A stretch of DNA of 64,000 nt from positions 248,001 through 312,000 of the forward strand of contig JACKIQ010000001.1 in assembly GCA_020638365.1 (NCBI GenBank). The letters run 5' to 3'. A model generated the notes under the pieces. The model saw nothing but the letters and a program-made list of their open reading frames with translations, searched no databases and had not been told where the DNA came from. The translations under genes and the position numbers were made by a program. Shown in pieces: positions 57,596 through 64,000 of this stretch. Source of the DNA: Rhodospirillales bacterium. Lineage in GTDB: Bacteria > Pseudomonadota > Alphaproteobacteria > Micavibrionales > Micavibrionaceae. The stretch's first letter is position 1; each line of letters opens with the position of its first letter.

Positions 57596-58011
57596 TCGGA
57601 CTCCTCTCGGGCCGCATTCGAAGCGGAGTTATAAGCCGGAGGTGCAGGCTTGCGCGGGATGACCATCGGCGTTCCGGATACCTCCTGCCCGCCCAGCGCG
57701 GCGGGCATAAATCCGCCTTGCTCGTCCTGCGCTGGCTCGATGTTTTTCGGATCGGAGACCAGATGCGAGGCTTCGGGCAAATCCCAACCAAGATACTTTT
57801 TCGCCAGCGCCTCTATGCGGTCCGGGCTGTTGAGCATACTCCATTCCGCCTTGAGGACACGCAGCGCCTCCTTTTCCTGTTCAATAGCAAGATCAAGACG
57901 AACCGTGTCGCGCTCCGCCCTGCGTACGCTCTGACTGACAGAGATCAAGAGGCCGCCTGTCACGATCACGCTGACCAGTACCGCAATATGAACGAGCATG
58001 GATTTTTTCAT
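57592..58011 (-). CDS. ftsL: Cell division protein FtsL
   Basis: The 139-residue protein has a membrane helix (about 7-27) followed by a coiled coil (E-Q-E-K-E-A-L-R-V-L-K-A-E-W-S-M-L-N) and the typical P-D-R-I-E-A-L-A-K-K segment. The 50 residues after it are Pro/Gly-rich, longer than in E. coli FtsL. It forms part of the FtsQLB complex. Placement between rsmH and ftsI with four-base overlaps on both sides supports the call. Confidence 0.9.
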   Translation of the reverse strand: MKKSMLVHIAVLVSVIVTGGLLISVSQSVRRAERDTVRLDLAIEQEKEALRVLKAEWSMLNSPDRIEALAKKYLGWDLPEASHLVSDPKNIEPAQDEQGGFMPAALGGQEVSGTPMVIPRKPAPPAYNSASNAAREESE

Positions 58012-58991
58012 GTCGATAGCCTCTTATCTGAGAACGATGAAGTCTGACGAACGGCCGCGCGCAACTTTGCCGAGCGGGATCTCGGGTTGCGCCCCTGCTC
58101 CTCACGCGAAGGGACGAGCGCCTTGTTGTAGAGGGCGATAAAGACGGACTCGTCTTTGCGTACATCATCCAGCGGGAGGTGACGAGAGCCCGAAGGCGCG
58201 CGACCGGATTTTTCGCGAATGAAATTTTTGACAAGCGAATCCTCAAGCGAGTGAAAAGTGACAACGACCAGCCGACCGTCAGGATTGAGAATGTTTTCGG
58301 ATGATTTAAGCGCACGCTCCAGCTCACCCATTTCATCATTCACCGCGATGCGGAGCGCCTGAAAAGTTCTTGTCGCGGGGTCGCTTTTATCTTTCTGAGA
58401 GCGCGGCACGACCGAGCGGATGATTTCGGCCAGATCCTGCGTGGTTTCGATCTCCTTTTCGGCGCGTTTCTGTACGATTTTTGAAGCGATGCGGCGGGAC
58501 TTCCGCTCTTCCCCATACCTGTAGATCAGGTCGGCCAGATTTTTTTCCTTCATTGTATTGACCAGATCGGCGGCTGTGGGACTATCCGCCTTTGTGTCCA
58601 TCCGCATGTCGAGCGGACCGACAAAGCGGAAGGAAAACCCGCGCCCCGCCTGATCGAGCTGCATGGAAGACACTCCAAGATCAAGAACAAATCCGTCAAC
58701 GCGCTCATAGCCGTTTTCGCGGAGCAGTTCTTCAACATCACCAAAGCAGCCACGCACAAAAATCAGGCGCGCACCGTACTTCTCTTTCAGCGCCTGCACG
58801 TACTGCTCGACGGACGGATCGCGATCCAGAGCAATCACCGTGCAATCAGCCGCTTCTAAAATTGCAGATGTATAACCGCCCGCGCCGAAGGTGCCATCCA
58901 CGTACACAGCGCCATCACGCGGAGCCAAGGCCTCCAGCACCTCGGGGAGCATCACGGGATCGTGCGCGAGGGGAACGTCAACGCCCATCAT
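58008..58991 (-). CDS. rsmH: 16S rRNA m4C1402 methyltransferase RsmH
   Basis: The 327-residue protein has the motifs H-D-P-V-M-L-P-E-V-L, Y-V-D-G-T-F-G-A-G-G-Y-T (SAM site) and L-D-L-G-V-S-S-M-Q-L-D, all diagnostic. It methylates C1402 of 16S rRNA. It overlaps mraZ by 14 bases. Confidence 0.97.
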   Translation of the reverse strand: MMGVDVPLAHDPVMLPEVLEALAPRDGAVYVDGTFGAGGYTSAILEAADCTVIALDRDPSVEQYVQALKEKYGARLIFVRGCFGDVEELLRENGYERVDGFVLDLGVSSMQLDQAGRGFSFRFVGPLDMRMDTKADSPTAADLVNTMKEKNLADLIYRYGEERKSRRIASKIVQKRAEKEIETTQDLAEIIRSVVPRSQKDKSDPATRTFQALRIAVNDEMGELERALKSSENILNPDGRLVVVTFHSLEDSLVKNFIREKSGRAPSGSRHLPLDDVRKDESVFIALYNKALVPSREEQGRNPRSRSAKLRAAVRQTSSFSDKRLST

Positions 58992-59445
58992 TCACCCCCT
59001 TTCCCGCCGGAACGGTCAAGCGGCGTTCGCGCACGGTTTCCTGAGCAGCCTTCTTGCGCTCGGAAAAGGAGGCGGGCGACCATATCTGGAACTTTTTTCC
59101 CAACCCGACGAAAGTGACCTGCTCGCCCAGATTGGCGTGGGCGATCAGATCCTGAGGCAACATCACGCGCCCCTCCCCGTCGAATTGCAGGTGAACGCTG
59201 TCGCCGAAAATCGTTGTCGCAAGATCGTCCTGCTCATCCGAGAACAAATCAAAGTGCTCAAGGCGGCGGCTGATTTCCTCCATGCGGTCCCATTCGAACC
59301 CTTCGAGGCAGGGGTGGCGGTGTGCGCGAAAGAGAACAACCCCCAGAGGCGCACGCTCCCCCAGAGCGGCGCGAAACGGCGCGGGGACGGATACGCGGCC
59401 CTTGCGATCAAGCCTGTTCGTGAATGTCGAAATAAACAGCGCCAC
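58978..59445 (-). CDS. mraZ: Transcriptional regulator MraZ
   Basis: The start is GTG 59445, giving V(M)-A-L-F-I-S-T-F-T-N-R, the conserved MraZ N-terminus; the open frame continues 19 codons further without conservation. Both AbrB-like half-domains carry D-x-x-G-R (D-R-K-G-R-V-S-V-P and D-G-E-G-R-V-M-L-P). In other bacteria the protein is a ring-shaped repressor of the dcw operon that binds direct repeats upstream of its own gene. It is the first gene of this operon, and suitable repeats overlap its promoter. Confidence 0.95.
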   Translation of the reverse strand: MALFISTFTNRLDRKGRVSVPAPFRAALGERAPLGVVLFRAHRHPCLEGFEWDRMEEISRRLEHFDLFSDEQDDLATTIFGDSVHLQFDGEGRVMLPQDLIAHANLGEQVTFVGLGKKFQIWSPASFSERKKAAQETVRERRLTVPAGKGVNDGR

Positions 59446-59534
59446 ACAAACCCCGGAGATAAAAGGACTATTTGCGCACGAGAACGTGCGCGCCAGAAAC
59501 ACTCGCTCATGAAGCCGTCATCCTCTCGGCAACA

Positions 59535-59569
59535 TGGATATTTATGGGATAGCATGGTCTGGCTTGGAA
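59535..59569 (-). promoter_or_regulatory. Candidate MraZ operator, four 10-bp-spaced repeats
   Basis: On the plus strand TGG occurs at 59535, 59545, 59555 and 59565, each preceded by A, A, A and T respectively (TGGAT, TGGGA, TGGTC, TGGAA), with an exact period of 10 bases. MraZ is known to bind TGGGN repeats spaced by five bases. Here the repeats are on the strand opposite to transcription. They lie 90-124 bases upstream of the mraZ start and overlap the likely promoter. Confidence 0.6.
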
Positions 59570-59575
59570 GGTCAA
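59546..59575 (-). promoter_or_regulatory. Likely mraZ promoter
   Basis: On the minus strand TTGACC (59575-59570) and TATCCC (59551-59546) are separated by 18 bases. The -35 is good and the -10 fair. The interval coincides with the TGG repeats, which fits repression by MraZ. Confidence 0.5.
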
Positions 59576-59782
59576 TAAAACACCATGGTAATTTGTTCAT
59601 AAACAACAGTTTTTTGACTCTGCCCGGATCGCGATCGACAACCTGTGGACAGTTCTGTTGGCAGACTGTGTAAAGACCTTTTTTACTTTGGCTGAAAGCT
59701 CGTGTGAAAAGAGGCACGTTTTTATCCTCATTCTCTGGAAAAAACAGTAGGCGCCCCACTTGTAAATGCATAATTTATTCAC

Positions 59783-59797
59783 TTAACGTTATTTTAA
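59783..59797. promoter_or_regulatory. Candidate CtrA box (TTAA-N7-TTAA)
   Basis: A perfect TTAA-CGTTATT-TTAA lies in the AT-rich space between mraZ and the small-protein gene. It is about 340 bases from the mraZ start and about 40 bases upstream of the small-gene -35 box. About one such match is expected by chance in a window of this size, so it is weak evidence. Confidence 0.3.
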
Positions 59798-59838
59798 ATA
59801 TACTTTTTGGCCGTAACCCCTTGTTTTTTAAATTTTTT

Positions 59839-59872
59839 TTGACATAATTCTTAGAGGTGTGTTAGACATAAT
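59839..59872 (+). promoter_or_regulatory. Promoter of the 38-residue peptide gene
   Basis: A perfect TTGACA -35 (59839-59844) is followed by AT-rich DNA with a possible -10 at 59862-59868 (TTAGAC/TAGACA, 17-18 base spacer) or the better CATAAT further on. Transcription would run into the small gene at 59912. Confidence 0.5.
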
Positions 59873-59911
59873 ACCAATAATAAACATTCTCGTGTGTGTG
59901 GAGAACGAACG

Positions 59912-60028
59912 ATGGTTATGACGTTACTGATACTCGTTTTGGCTGTGAGCGGGGGGTTGTTTTTAGGGACGATCCTGTATTCCGGGACTCAGGCTTTGCA
60001 GAATGAGAAATGTTCCGAGGAGAAGTGA
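59912..60028 (+). CDS. Small single-pass membrane protein, 38 residues
   Basis: This short frame starts at ATG 59912, eight bases after GGAG. The peptide M-V-M-T-L-L-I-L-V-L-A-V-S-G-G-L-F-L-G is one membrane helix, followed by a short polar tail ending C-S-E-E-K. A promoter with consensus -35 lies upstream, and a hairpin (60049-60082) plus a strong terminator (60120-60159) lie downstream, so it appears to be a self-contained unit. It is too short for homology by eye. A chance frame cannot be excluded. Confidence 0.5.
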   Translation: MVMTLLILVLAVSGGLFLGTILYSGTQALQNEKCSEEK

Positions 60029-60119
60029 CTTTCGGGGCATTTCTCACCCCGCCCTTGCTTGCGTGTGTGTATTTAAGGGCGGTTCGTGTGGGGGCTTTTT
60101 TACAAAGGCCCTGAAAACG

Positions 60120-60159
60120 GGAAGCCGCCGACTGCGATCCGGCGGCTTCCTTATTTTTT
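60120..60159. terminator. Strong terminator, probably bidirectional
   Basis: A perfect 11-bp stem (GGAAGCCGCCG / CGGCGGCTTCC) with a nine-base loop is followed on the plus strand by TTATTTTTT. On the minus strand it is followed by CGTTTT, so it may also terminate rnpB, which ends about 20 bases to its right. Confidence 0.85.
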
Positions 60160-60171
60160 CCGTAAGAAAAT

Positions 60172-60570
60172 GTCCAGAGGGGCTGTAAGCCGGGTTCTGT
60201 ACCGGACGAAGATCGCTCCGCGCCCGGCGATGGCCATTCATCTGGGGCAATGATTACCCATTGCCTCTAGCAACCTACCCGGACCGCGGATCCGGAAACC
60301 ATCCTTGCGGCCGAAGCCGCAGCGCGGTCCCTATTTGGTCTTGCTTCCGGCGGGGTTTACCGTGCCGCTCCTGTTGCCAGTCGCGCGGTGCGCTCTTACC
60401 GCACCTTTTCACCTTTTCCCCGTCCGAGGACGAGGTAGTCTGTTTTCTGTGGCACTTTCCGTAAAGGCGTTGAAGCCTTCCCCGGGCGTTACCCGGCGCC
60501 GTCTTTCCGTGAAGCCCGGACTTTCCTCTACCTTTTTTACAAAAAGCAGCGGCCATCCGCCCCTCTGGAT
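60172..60570 (-). ncRNA. rnpB: RNase P RNA (type A)
   Basis: Read on the minus strand, the 5' part contains GAGGAAAGTCCGGGCTTC and the 3' part contains ACAGAACCCGGCTTA, the conserved CR elements of bacterial RNase P RNA. The ends pair as helix P1: CCAGAGGGGC near the 5' end and GCCCCTCTGG near the 3' end. The middle has the usual GGTGCGGTAAGAGCGCACC hairpin and an AAATAGGG segment. The length of about 400 bases fits. Exact ends are estimated from P1. The RNA is the catalytic part of the enzyme that trims tRNA 5' ends. Confidence 0.96.
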
Positions 60571-60719
60571 GGGCGGAGAGTGCCCGATTTTAACAAAACG
60601 CGCAAGTTTGGCGTTTTGCCTTCCCTCCGGGTTTTGTTATTGACAGTCTGAGCGTCCCGGCTCAGATTGAAACAGTCTCTCCCTCGTATGAAGCCGTTTG
60701 TTTTCAAGAGGGCCGCGCC

Positions 60720-61442
60720 GTGAAAAAGCTTTTTAAAACACTGGGTTTTATCGTTCTCCTTTTTGTGGGGATACAGGCCTGTGCGATGATAACGCATCCG
60801 GTTTCCTCGTGGCGTTACCGTGTAACGGTTGAGATCGAGACGCCCGAGGGCTTGAAAACGGGTTCGGCTGTACATCAATTATCAAACCGTGCCCCTTTAT
60901 TCCGTTGGTCCGAAAACATCAACCCGCCCTCTTTTGAGGGCGAAGCGGTTGTTATTGACCTGGGCGAACGCGGTAAGGTCTTTGCGCTTCTGCATTTTCA
61001 ATCCTGGATGAACGGCCTGTATCAGGCTTTTCCCATAGATGGTGCGAATACCAAGCAAGGGATCGAAACCTATAACAAGATGCTCAAGCCGGGCATGAAA
61101 GGGGAATGGACGACCTATCAGCCGTGGATGGTGACCTTTACGGATCTGGACGACCCGAAGAGCGTTAAGCGTGTCTATGCCCAGAAACGGGATTTTGACA
61201 GCCCGAAATACAGGCTTGTCGTCGAGGATCATTTTGAGGAGGTTTTTGGAGAAGGCGTAAAGCTTAAAGGGATTCATGTCGAGATCACCGATGATCCCGT
61301 GACCAAGGATATCTTGAAAATACTACCTTGGTTGCCTGAATACCGTAGCAAATTATTCGATGGACGAAGAATTCACACAATTGAAGCTGAAAATATACTA
61401 GCTAATACCTTGGGTTTAGGATCGTTTAAAATAGGAGAATAG
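60720..61442 (+). CDS. Exported protein of uncharacterised family
   Basis: This 240-residue protein starts at GTG 60720 after AGAGGG. It has a signal or anchor helix (about 3-21) with a Cys at the end (I-Q-A-C), possibly a lipoprotein. The mature part begins W-R-Y-R-V-T-V-E-I-E-T-P-E-G-L and continues F-E-G-E-A-V-V-I-D-L-G, an arrangement I recall from an uncharacterised alphaproteobacterial family ('YRLTVEVETPDG...GEAVFVDLG'). Function is unknown. The last 50 residues are encoded by more AT-rich DNA. Confidence 0.6.
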   Translation: MKKLFKTLGFIVLLFVGIQACAMITHPVSSWRYRVTVEIETPEGLKTGSAVHQLSNRAPLFRWSENINPPSFEGEAVVIDLGERGKVFALLHFQSWMNGLYQAFPIDGANTKQGIETYNKMLKPGMKGEWTTYQPWMVTFTDLDDPKSVKRVYAQKRDFDSPKYRLVVEDHFEEVFGEGVKLKGIHVEITDDPVTKDILKILPWLPEYRSKLFDGRRIHTIEAENILANTLGLGSFKIGE

Positions 61443-61444
61443 TA

Positions 61445-61567
61445 ATGGCGCTCAACGAGACAATCTTTAAAGCCGTTCTGGCGATGGATGCTTATAATCG
61501 CGGCTATCATGCGGCGGCAGGCCGCGGAGCGCGGGGTGTCTCGATTTTCCTGAAAATTTCAGCTTAG
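61445..61567 (+). pseudogene. Short frame resembling a truncated gene start
   Basis: A 40-residue frame starts at ATG 61445, seven bases after AGGAG inside the preceding gene's end. It begins M-A-L-N-E-T-I-F-K-A-V-L-A-M-D-A-Y-N-R-G-Y, which looks like the N-terminus of longer alphaproteobacterial lipase/hydrolase-like proteins. After residue 25 it becomes Gly/Arg-rich and stops. It may be the remains of a gene cut at 61525-61565. Its last four bases overlap the stop of the convergent amidase gene. Confidence 0.35.
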
Positions 61568-62292
61568 AAAGCCGGCGTTTCGCCGGACTGGCGGATCAGG
61601 GCGACGAGGCGGATCACGGTCTCCATGTCGGCCTTTTCCTCTTCGCCTTTTTCAAATTTTTCGGGGGCGTAGTGGCGGTGGAAGGCGGTGAGTACGTCCA
61701 TATAAGCGGCCATCGGGTTGTAGCCGAGCTGGGTAAAGAGCCGCTCGACCTGATAATCGTTGCAGGCGATTTCCTCGGCCATTTTTATATCCTCGGCCAT
61801 CGGGCGGGGCCACATGCCGACCCCCTGCCCGGCCAGCCATTCCCACGGGAAGAGTTCGCCGGGGTCCTTCTTGCGCTCGGGCGCGATGTCGGAGTGTCCG
61901 AGTACATACTTAATGTCGTGGCGGGTCTTTATCGCGCGGCCCAGCTCCATAACGGTCTGCATCTGCGCCGAAGGGAAAGGTTTATAGCCGAATTCGTGGC
62001 CGGGATTGACTATCTCGATGCCGATCGAGCAGGAATTGATATCCGTTTCGCCGTGCCAGTAGGACAGGCCGGCGTGCCATGCGCGCTTATCCTCCGGCAC
62101 CAGATCATAGAGCGTGCCGTCGGTATCGACGAGGTAATGGGCGCTGACCTTGCTTTCAGGGTCGCTGAGCCGTTCGCGCGCGGCCAGCATGGTTTCCATG
62201 CCGGTGTAATGCATGATGATGATGCTCGGCTCCACGCCGTCGGCGCGGTCTTCGTGATTGAGCGGGGATTTTGACTTCTTTTTCAGAAACAT
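61564..62292 (-). CDS. N-acetylmuramoyl-L-alanine amidase (AmpD/AmiD-like)
   Basis: The 242-residue protein has an Amidase_2 (PGRP) fold: I-I-M-H-Y-T near residue 27 with the first zinc His, S-A-H-Y-L-V, W-H-A-G, N-S-C-S-I-G-I-E, and V-L-G-H-S-D-I-A-P-E-R-K-D-P-G with the other His and Asp. A C-terminal region (about 170-240) may be a peptidoglycan-binding domain. It has no evident signal peptide, so it is closer to cytosolic AmpD, which cleaves anhydro-muropeptides in wall recycling. Confidence 0.88.
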   Translation of the reverse strand: MFLKKKSKSPLNHEDRADGVEPSIIIMHYTGMETMLAARERLSDPESKVSAHYLVDTDGTLYDLVPEDKRAWHAGLSYWHGETDINSCSIGIEIVNPGHEFGYKPFPSAQMQTVMELGRAIKTRHDIKYVLGHSDIAPERKKDPGELFPWEWLAGQGVGMWPRPMAEDIKMAEEIACNDYQVERLFTQLGYNPMAAYMDVLTAFHRHYAPEKFEKGEEEKADMETVIRLVALIRQSGETPAF

Positions 62293-62382
62293 TTTCAGAT
62301 AACCGGCGAATAGAGGGTATGAGACCCAGTTCTTATAATATGGCTAATATTACACTAAATCCTTAACAAACAGGACAGGAAA

Positions 62383-63048
62383 ATGCGGATGTTCCCCCTC
62401 TTGATGCTGGCTTTAACCCTTGGTTGCGCGGCCTTGCTGGTCTTCCGTCCGCCGCTTCTGGCCAAGGATTCCGGGGCGCGGACCCTCAGCCATGACCTGA
62501 TGGATAAAAAGCCGGAGAATTACCCGGTGGCCACGCTGGCGGGGGGGTGTTTCTGGTGTACGGAGAGCGAATTCCGGGGGCTGGACGGGGTTTTGTATAC
62601 CCGCGTGGGGTATATCGGCGGGCATCTTGAGAACCCGAAATACGAGGACACGCATGACAGCAAGAGCGGCCATGCGGAAGCCGTGGAGGTTACGTTCGAC
62701 CCTTCGAAAATTTCATACCGCCAGCTGCTGGAGCATTTTTTCCTGAAGGCGCACGATCCCACGCAACTCAACCGGCAGGGGCCGGACGTGGGGACGCAGT
62801 ACCGCTCGGCGATTTTCTATCACGACGCGGAGCAGAAAAAGATCGCCGAAGATTTGATTGCCGAACTGACGGAGAAGAAAAAATTCTCAAATCCGATCGT
62901 CACGACGCTGGAGCCCGCCGGAACGTTCTGGGAGGCGGAAGGATATCATCAGCAATATTACGAGAAATTCGAGAAGAAAAACGGTAAACCGCATATCAAC
63001 GACTGGCTGAAACGGCAGGCGGACGGGCTGGGGATTAAGGGGGATTAA
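62383..63048 (+). CDS. msrA: Peptide methionine-S-sulfoxide reductase MsrA, exported form
   Basis: The active site G-G-C-F-W-C-T-E is present, as are G-Y-x-G-G and D-P-T-Q-L-N-R-Q-G-x-D-x-G-T-Q-Y-R-S. The first 28 residues are a hydrophobic signal or anchor sequence with a Cys at position 15. Unlike the usual cytosolic MsrA, this copy should work in the periplasm or on its membrane, repairing oxidised methionine in exported proteins. No MsrB gene is adjacent. Confidence 0.93.
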   Translation: MRMFPLLMLALTLGCAALLVFRPPLLAKDSGARTLSHDLMDKKPENYPVATLAGGCFWCTESEFRGLDGVLYTRVGYIGGHLENPKYEDTHDSKSGHAEAVEVTFDPSKISYRQLLEHFFLKAHDPTQLNRQGPDVGTQYRSAIFYHDAEQKKIAEDLIAELTEKKKFSNPIVTTLEPAGTFWEAEGYHQQYYEKFEKKNGKPHINDWLKRQADGLGIKGD

Positions 63049-63057
63049 GTTCGAAGA

Positions 63058-63933
63058 TCAGGCCATGCCGTCCTCGTTACGGCGGTCGTCGAGGCCGTGA
63101 TTCTCTTCCAAATCTGCTGCACTTTCCGGATACAGGTATTCCTCCGGACGCAACGGCGGAACGTATTTTAGCTGATCTAGGCGCTCCATCATTCCCTGAT
63201 ATTCCGGGTATTGTTCAGGGTTTTCGTAGCCGTAACATTCCCAGTAATCATGGATATGGCTGGCTATATTGTCCTTTTCGGGCGGGAAGGGCTTGCCCGG
63301 AACCGGAACGGAAATCAGCAAATAAGGGCGTGCCGATCCCCCTTGGTTCATCTTGTCCGGATCCAGAAAATCTATCGGGATCGCCCTTGCGTCAATTTTT
63401 GAATAGAACTTTACGCGCTCATGCGCATCATAAGGATCTGCTGGATCACGCCCTAAACGCGGGTCATGAATATGTGCGTACAGGCTATTGAGGTCACCTC
63501 CTCTGATTTGCGCATGATCTTTCAAGCCTTCTACTGTTTTTGTCGTCAGATAACGCCCAATCCCCTGCCCGCGCTGATTTTCATCGGTCACGAGATACCA
63601 CAAGGCCCCTGTGTTAGAGCCGGGAAAAAAAGCGCCTACTGCCAAGCCCTTTATGACGGCTTTTTCCGGGTCATCCAGATTCTCGCCCGCAACCGTAAAT
63701 ACATATCCGTCTTCTTCGGGCTTATAGGTGTGAGCGTCCTGCAAATCTCCGACGAGCTTCAAGGCTTCGTCCCCTTCATCCTTATCGAAGTTGGAAGGGA
63801 TCAATTCTTTGAGGGCGCGATCCAGCAACGCGCGATGCTCGGGCGTGTCCTGAAGGTTCAAAAATGTATTGAAATTCAGACGGCCGCCAAAGGTCGCCGC
63901 TAACGCCCGGTCCGGACCTTCTTCCGTACTCAT
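63058..63933 (-). CDS. GNAT-family N-acetyltransferase
   Basis: The 291-residue protein has the acetyl-CoA-binding R-G-Q-G-I-G-R-Y-L motif (about 145-153), preceded by a beta-strand L-W-Y-L-V-T-D. The N-terminal 100 residues and the long C-terminal part after about 200 are not standard GNAT. The substrate is unknown. It converges on msrA with ten bases between them. Confidence 0.75.
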   Translation of the reverse strand: MSTEEGPDRALAATFGGRLNFNTFLNLQDTPEHRALLDRALKELIPSNFDKDEGDEALKLVGDLQDAHTYKPEEDGYVFTVAGENLDDPEKAVIKGLAVGAFFPGSNTGALWYLVTDENQRGQGIGRYLTTKTVEGLKDHAQIRGGDLNSLYAHIHDPRLGRDPADPYDAHERVKFYSKIDARAIPIDFLDPDKMNQGGSARPYLLISVPVPGKPFPPEKDNIASHIHDYWECYGYENPEQYPEYQGMMERLDQLKYVPPLRPEEYLYPESAADLEENHGLDDRRNEDGMA

Positions 63934-64000
63934 TCACACCCCAAAATTCTTGTTCTTGTTTTTATAATATTATCAACAGTAACAGTTGTTTAGCGGGCAG

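Noticed and set aside
60594..60618. 8-bp inverted repeat upstream of rnpB as a terminator
   Set aside because: No gene ends there, and no T-run follows. It may be part of the rnpB promoter region, but nothing more can be said.

Overview
The window looks like a chromosomal segment of an alphaproteobacterium. The evidence is the order mraZ-rsmH-ftsL-ftsI-murE-mraY-murD-ftsW-murG-murC-murB-ddl-ftsQ-ftsA-ftsZ-lpxC-bamD-recN-ligA, an alphaproteobacterial-type L36 protein, a two-subunit-alpha (pntAA/pntAB) transhydrogenase, and candidate TTAA-N7-TTAA sites. Base composition is moderately GC-rich, with a few clearly AT-richer genes. I cannot place it more precisely; a Micavibrio-like or rhodospirillalean lineage is a guess. 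No phage, insertion sequence, CRISPR array or tRNA was recognised.

Layout. 1-2.8 kb: a truncated beta-propeller protein, an AsmA-like membrane protein, and a bolA/monothiol-glutaredoxin pair. 2.85-8.6 kb (minus): the rod-shape operon mreB-mreC-mreD-PBP2-rodA, followed upstream by rpmJ. 9.2-18.8 kb: a cyclic-nucleotide-binding EAL phosphodiesterase converging on a five-gene minus-strand operon (tolC-type channel, LapB-type ABC exporter, HlyD-type adaptor, CHASE2 adenylate/guanylate cyclase, EF-hand secreted protein). 19-23.6 kb: the pnt operon, split by a metallophosphoesterase and a CDP-alcohol phosphatidyltransferase. 23.7-25 kb: an alpha/beta hydrolase and a small protein. 25-33.7 kb (minus): lpxC, bamD, recN and ligA with accessory genes wedged between them. 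34-59.4 kb: the division and cell-wall cluster, almost all on the minus strand. 59.5-64 kb: the mraZ control region, a 38-residue membrane peptide, rnpB, and a handful of accessory genes (amidase, exported MsrA, GNAT).

The housekeeping genes form a nearly complete route from UDP-MurNAc to lipid II and into septal (FtsW/FtsI) and lateral (RodA/PBP2) wall synthesis. The unusual part is what has been put into this conserved framework. The normal murF slot (between murE and mraY) holds an unrecognised 155-residue protein. A membrane-anchored MurF-type ligase instead sits about 10 kb away in a plus-strand island, with an alpha/beta hydrolase, divergent from ddl. A degenerate receiver-domain protein separates ftsA from ftsZ. 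An unrecognised protein lies between murC and murB, and a tandem pair of unrecognised paralogues follows murB. MurE carries an internal insertion and Ddl a glycine/lysine-rich omega-loop insertion. The mraZ promoter overlaps four 10-bp-spaced TGG repeats that resemble an MraZ operator.
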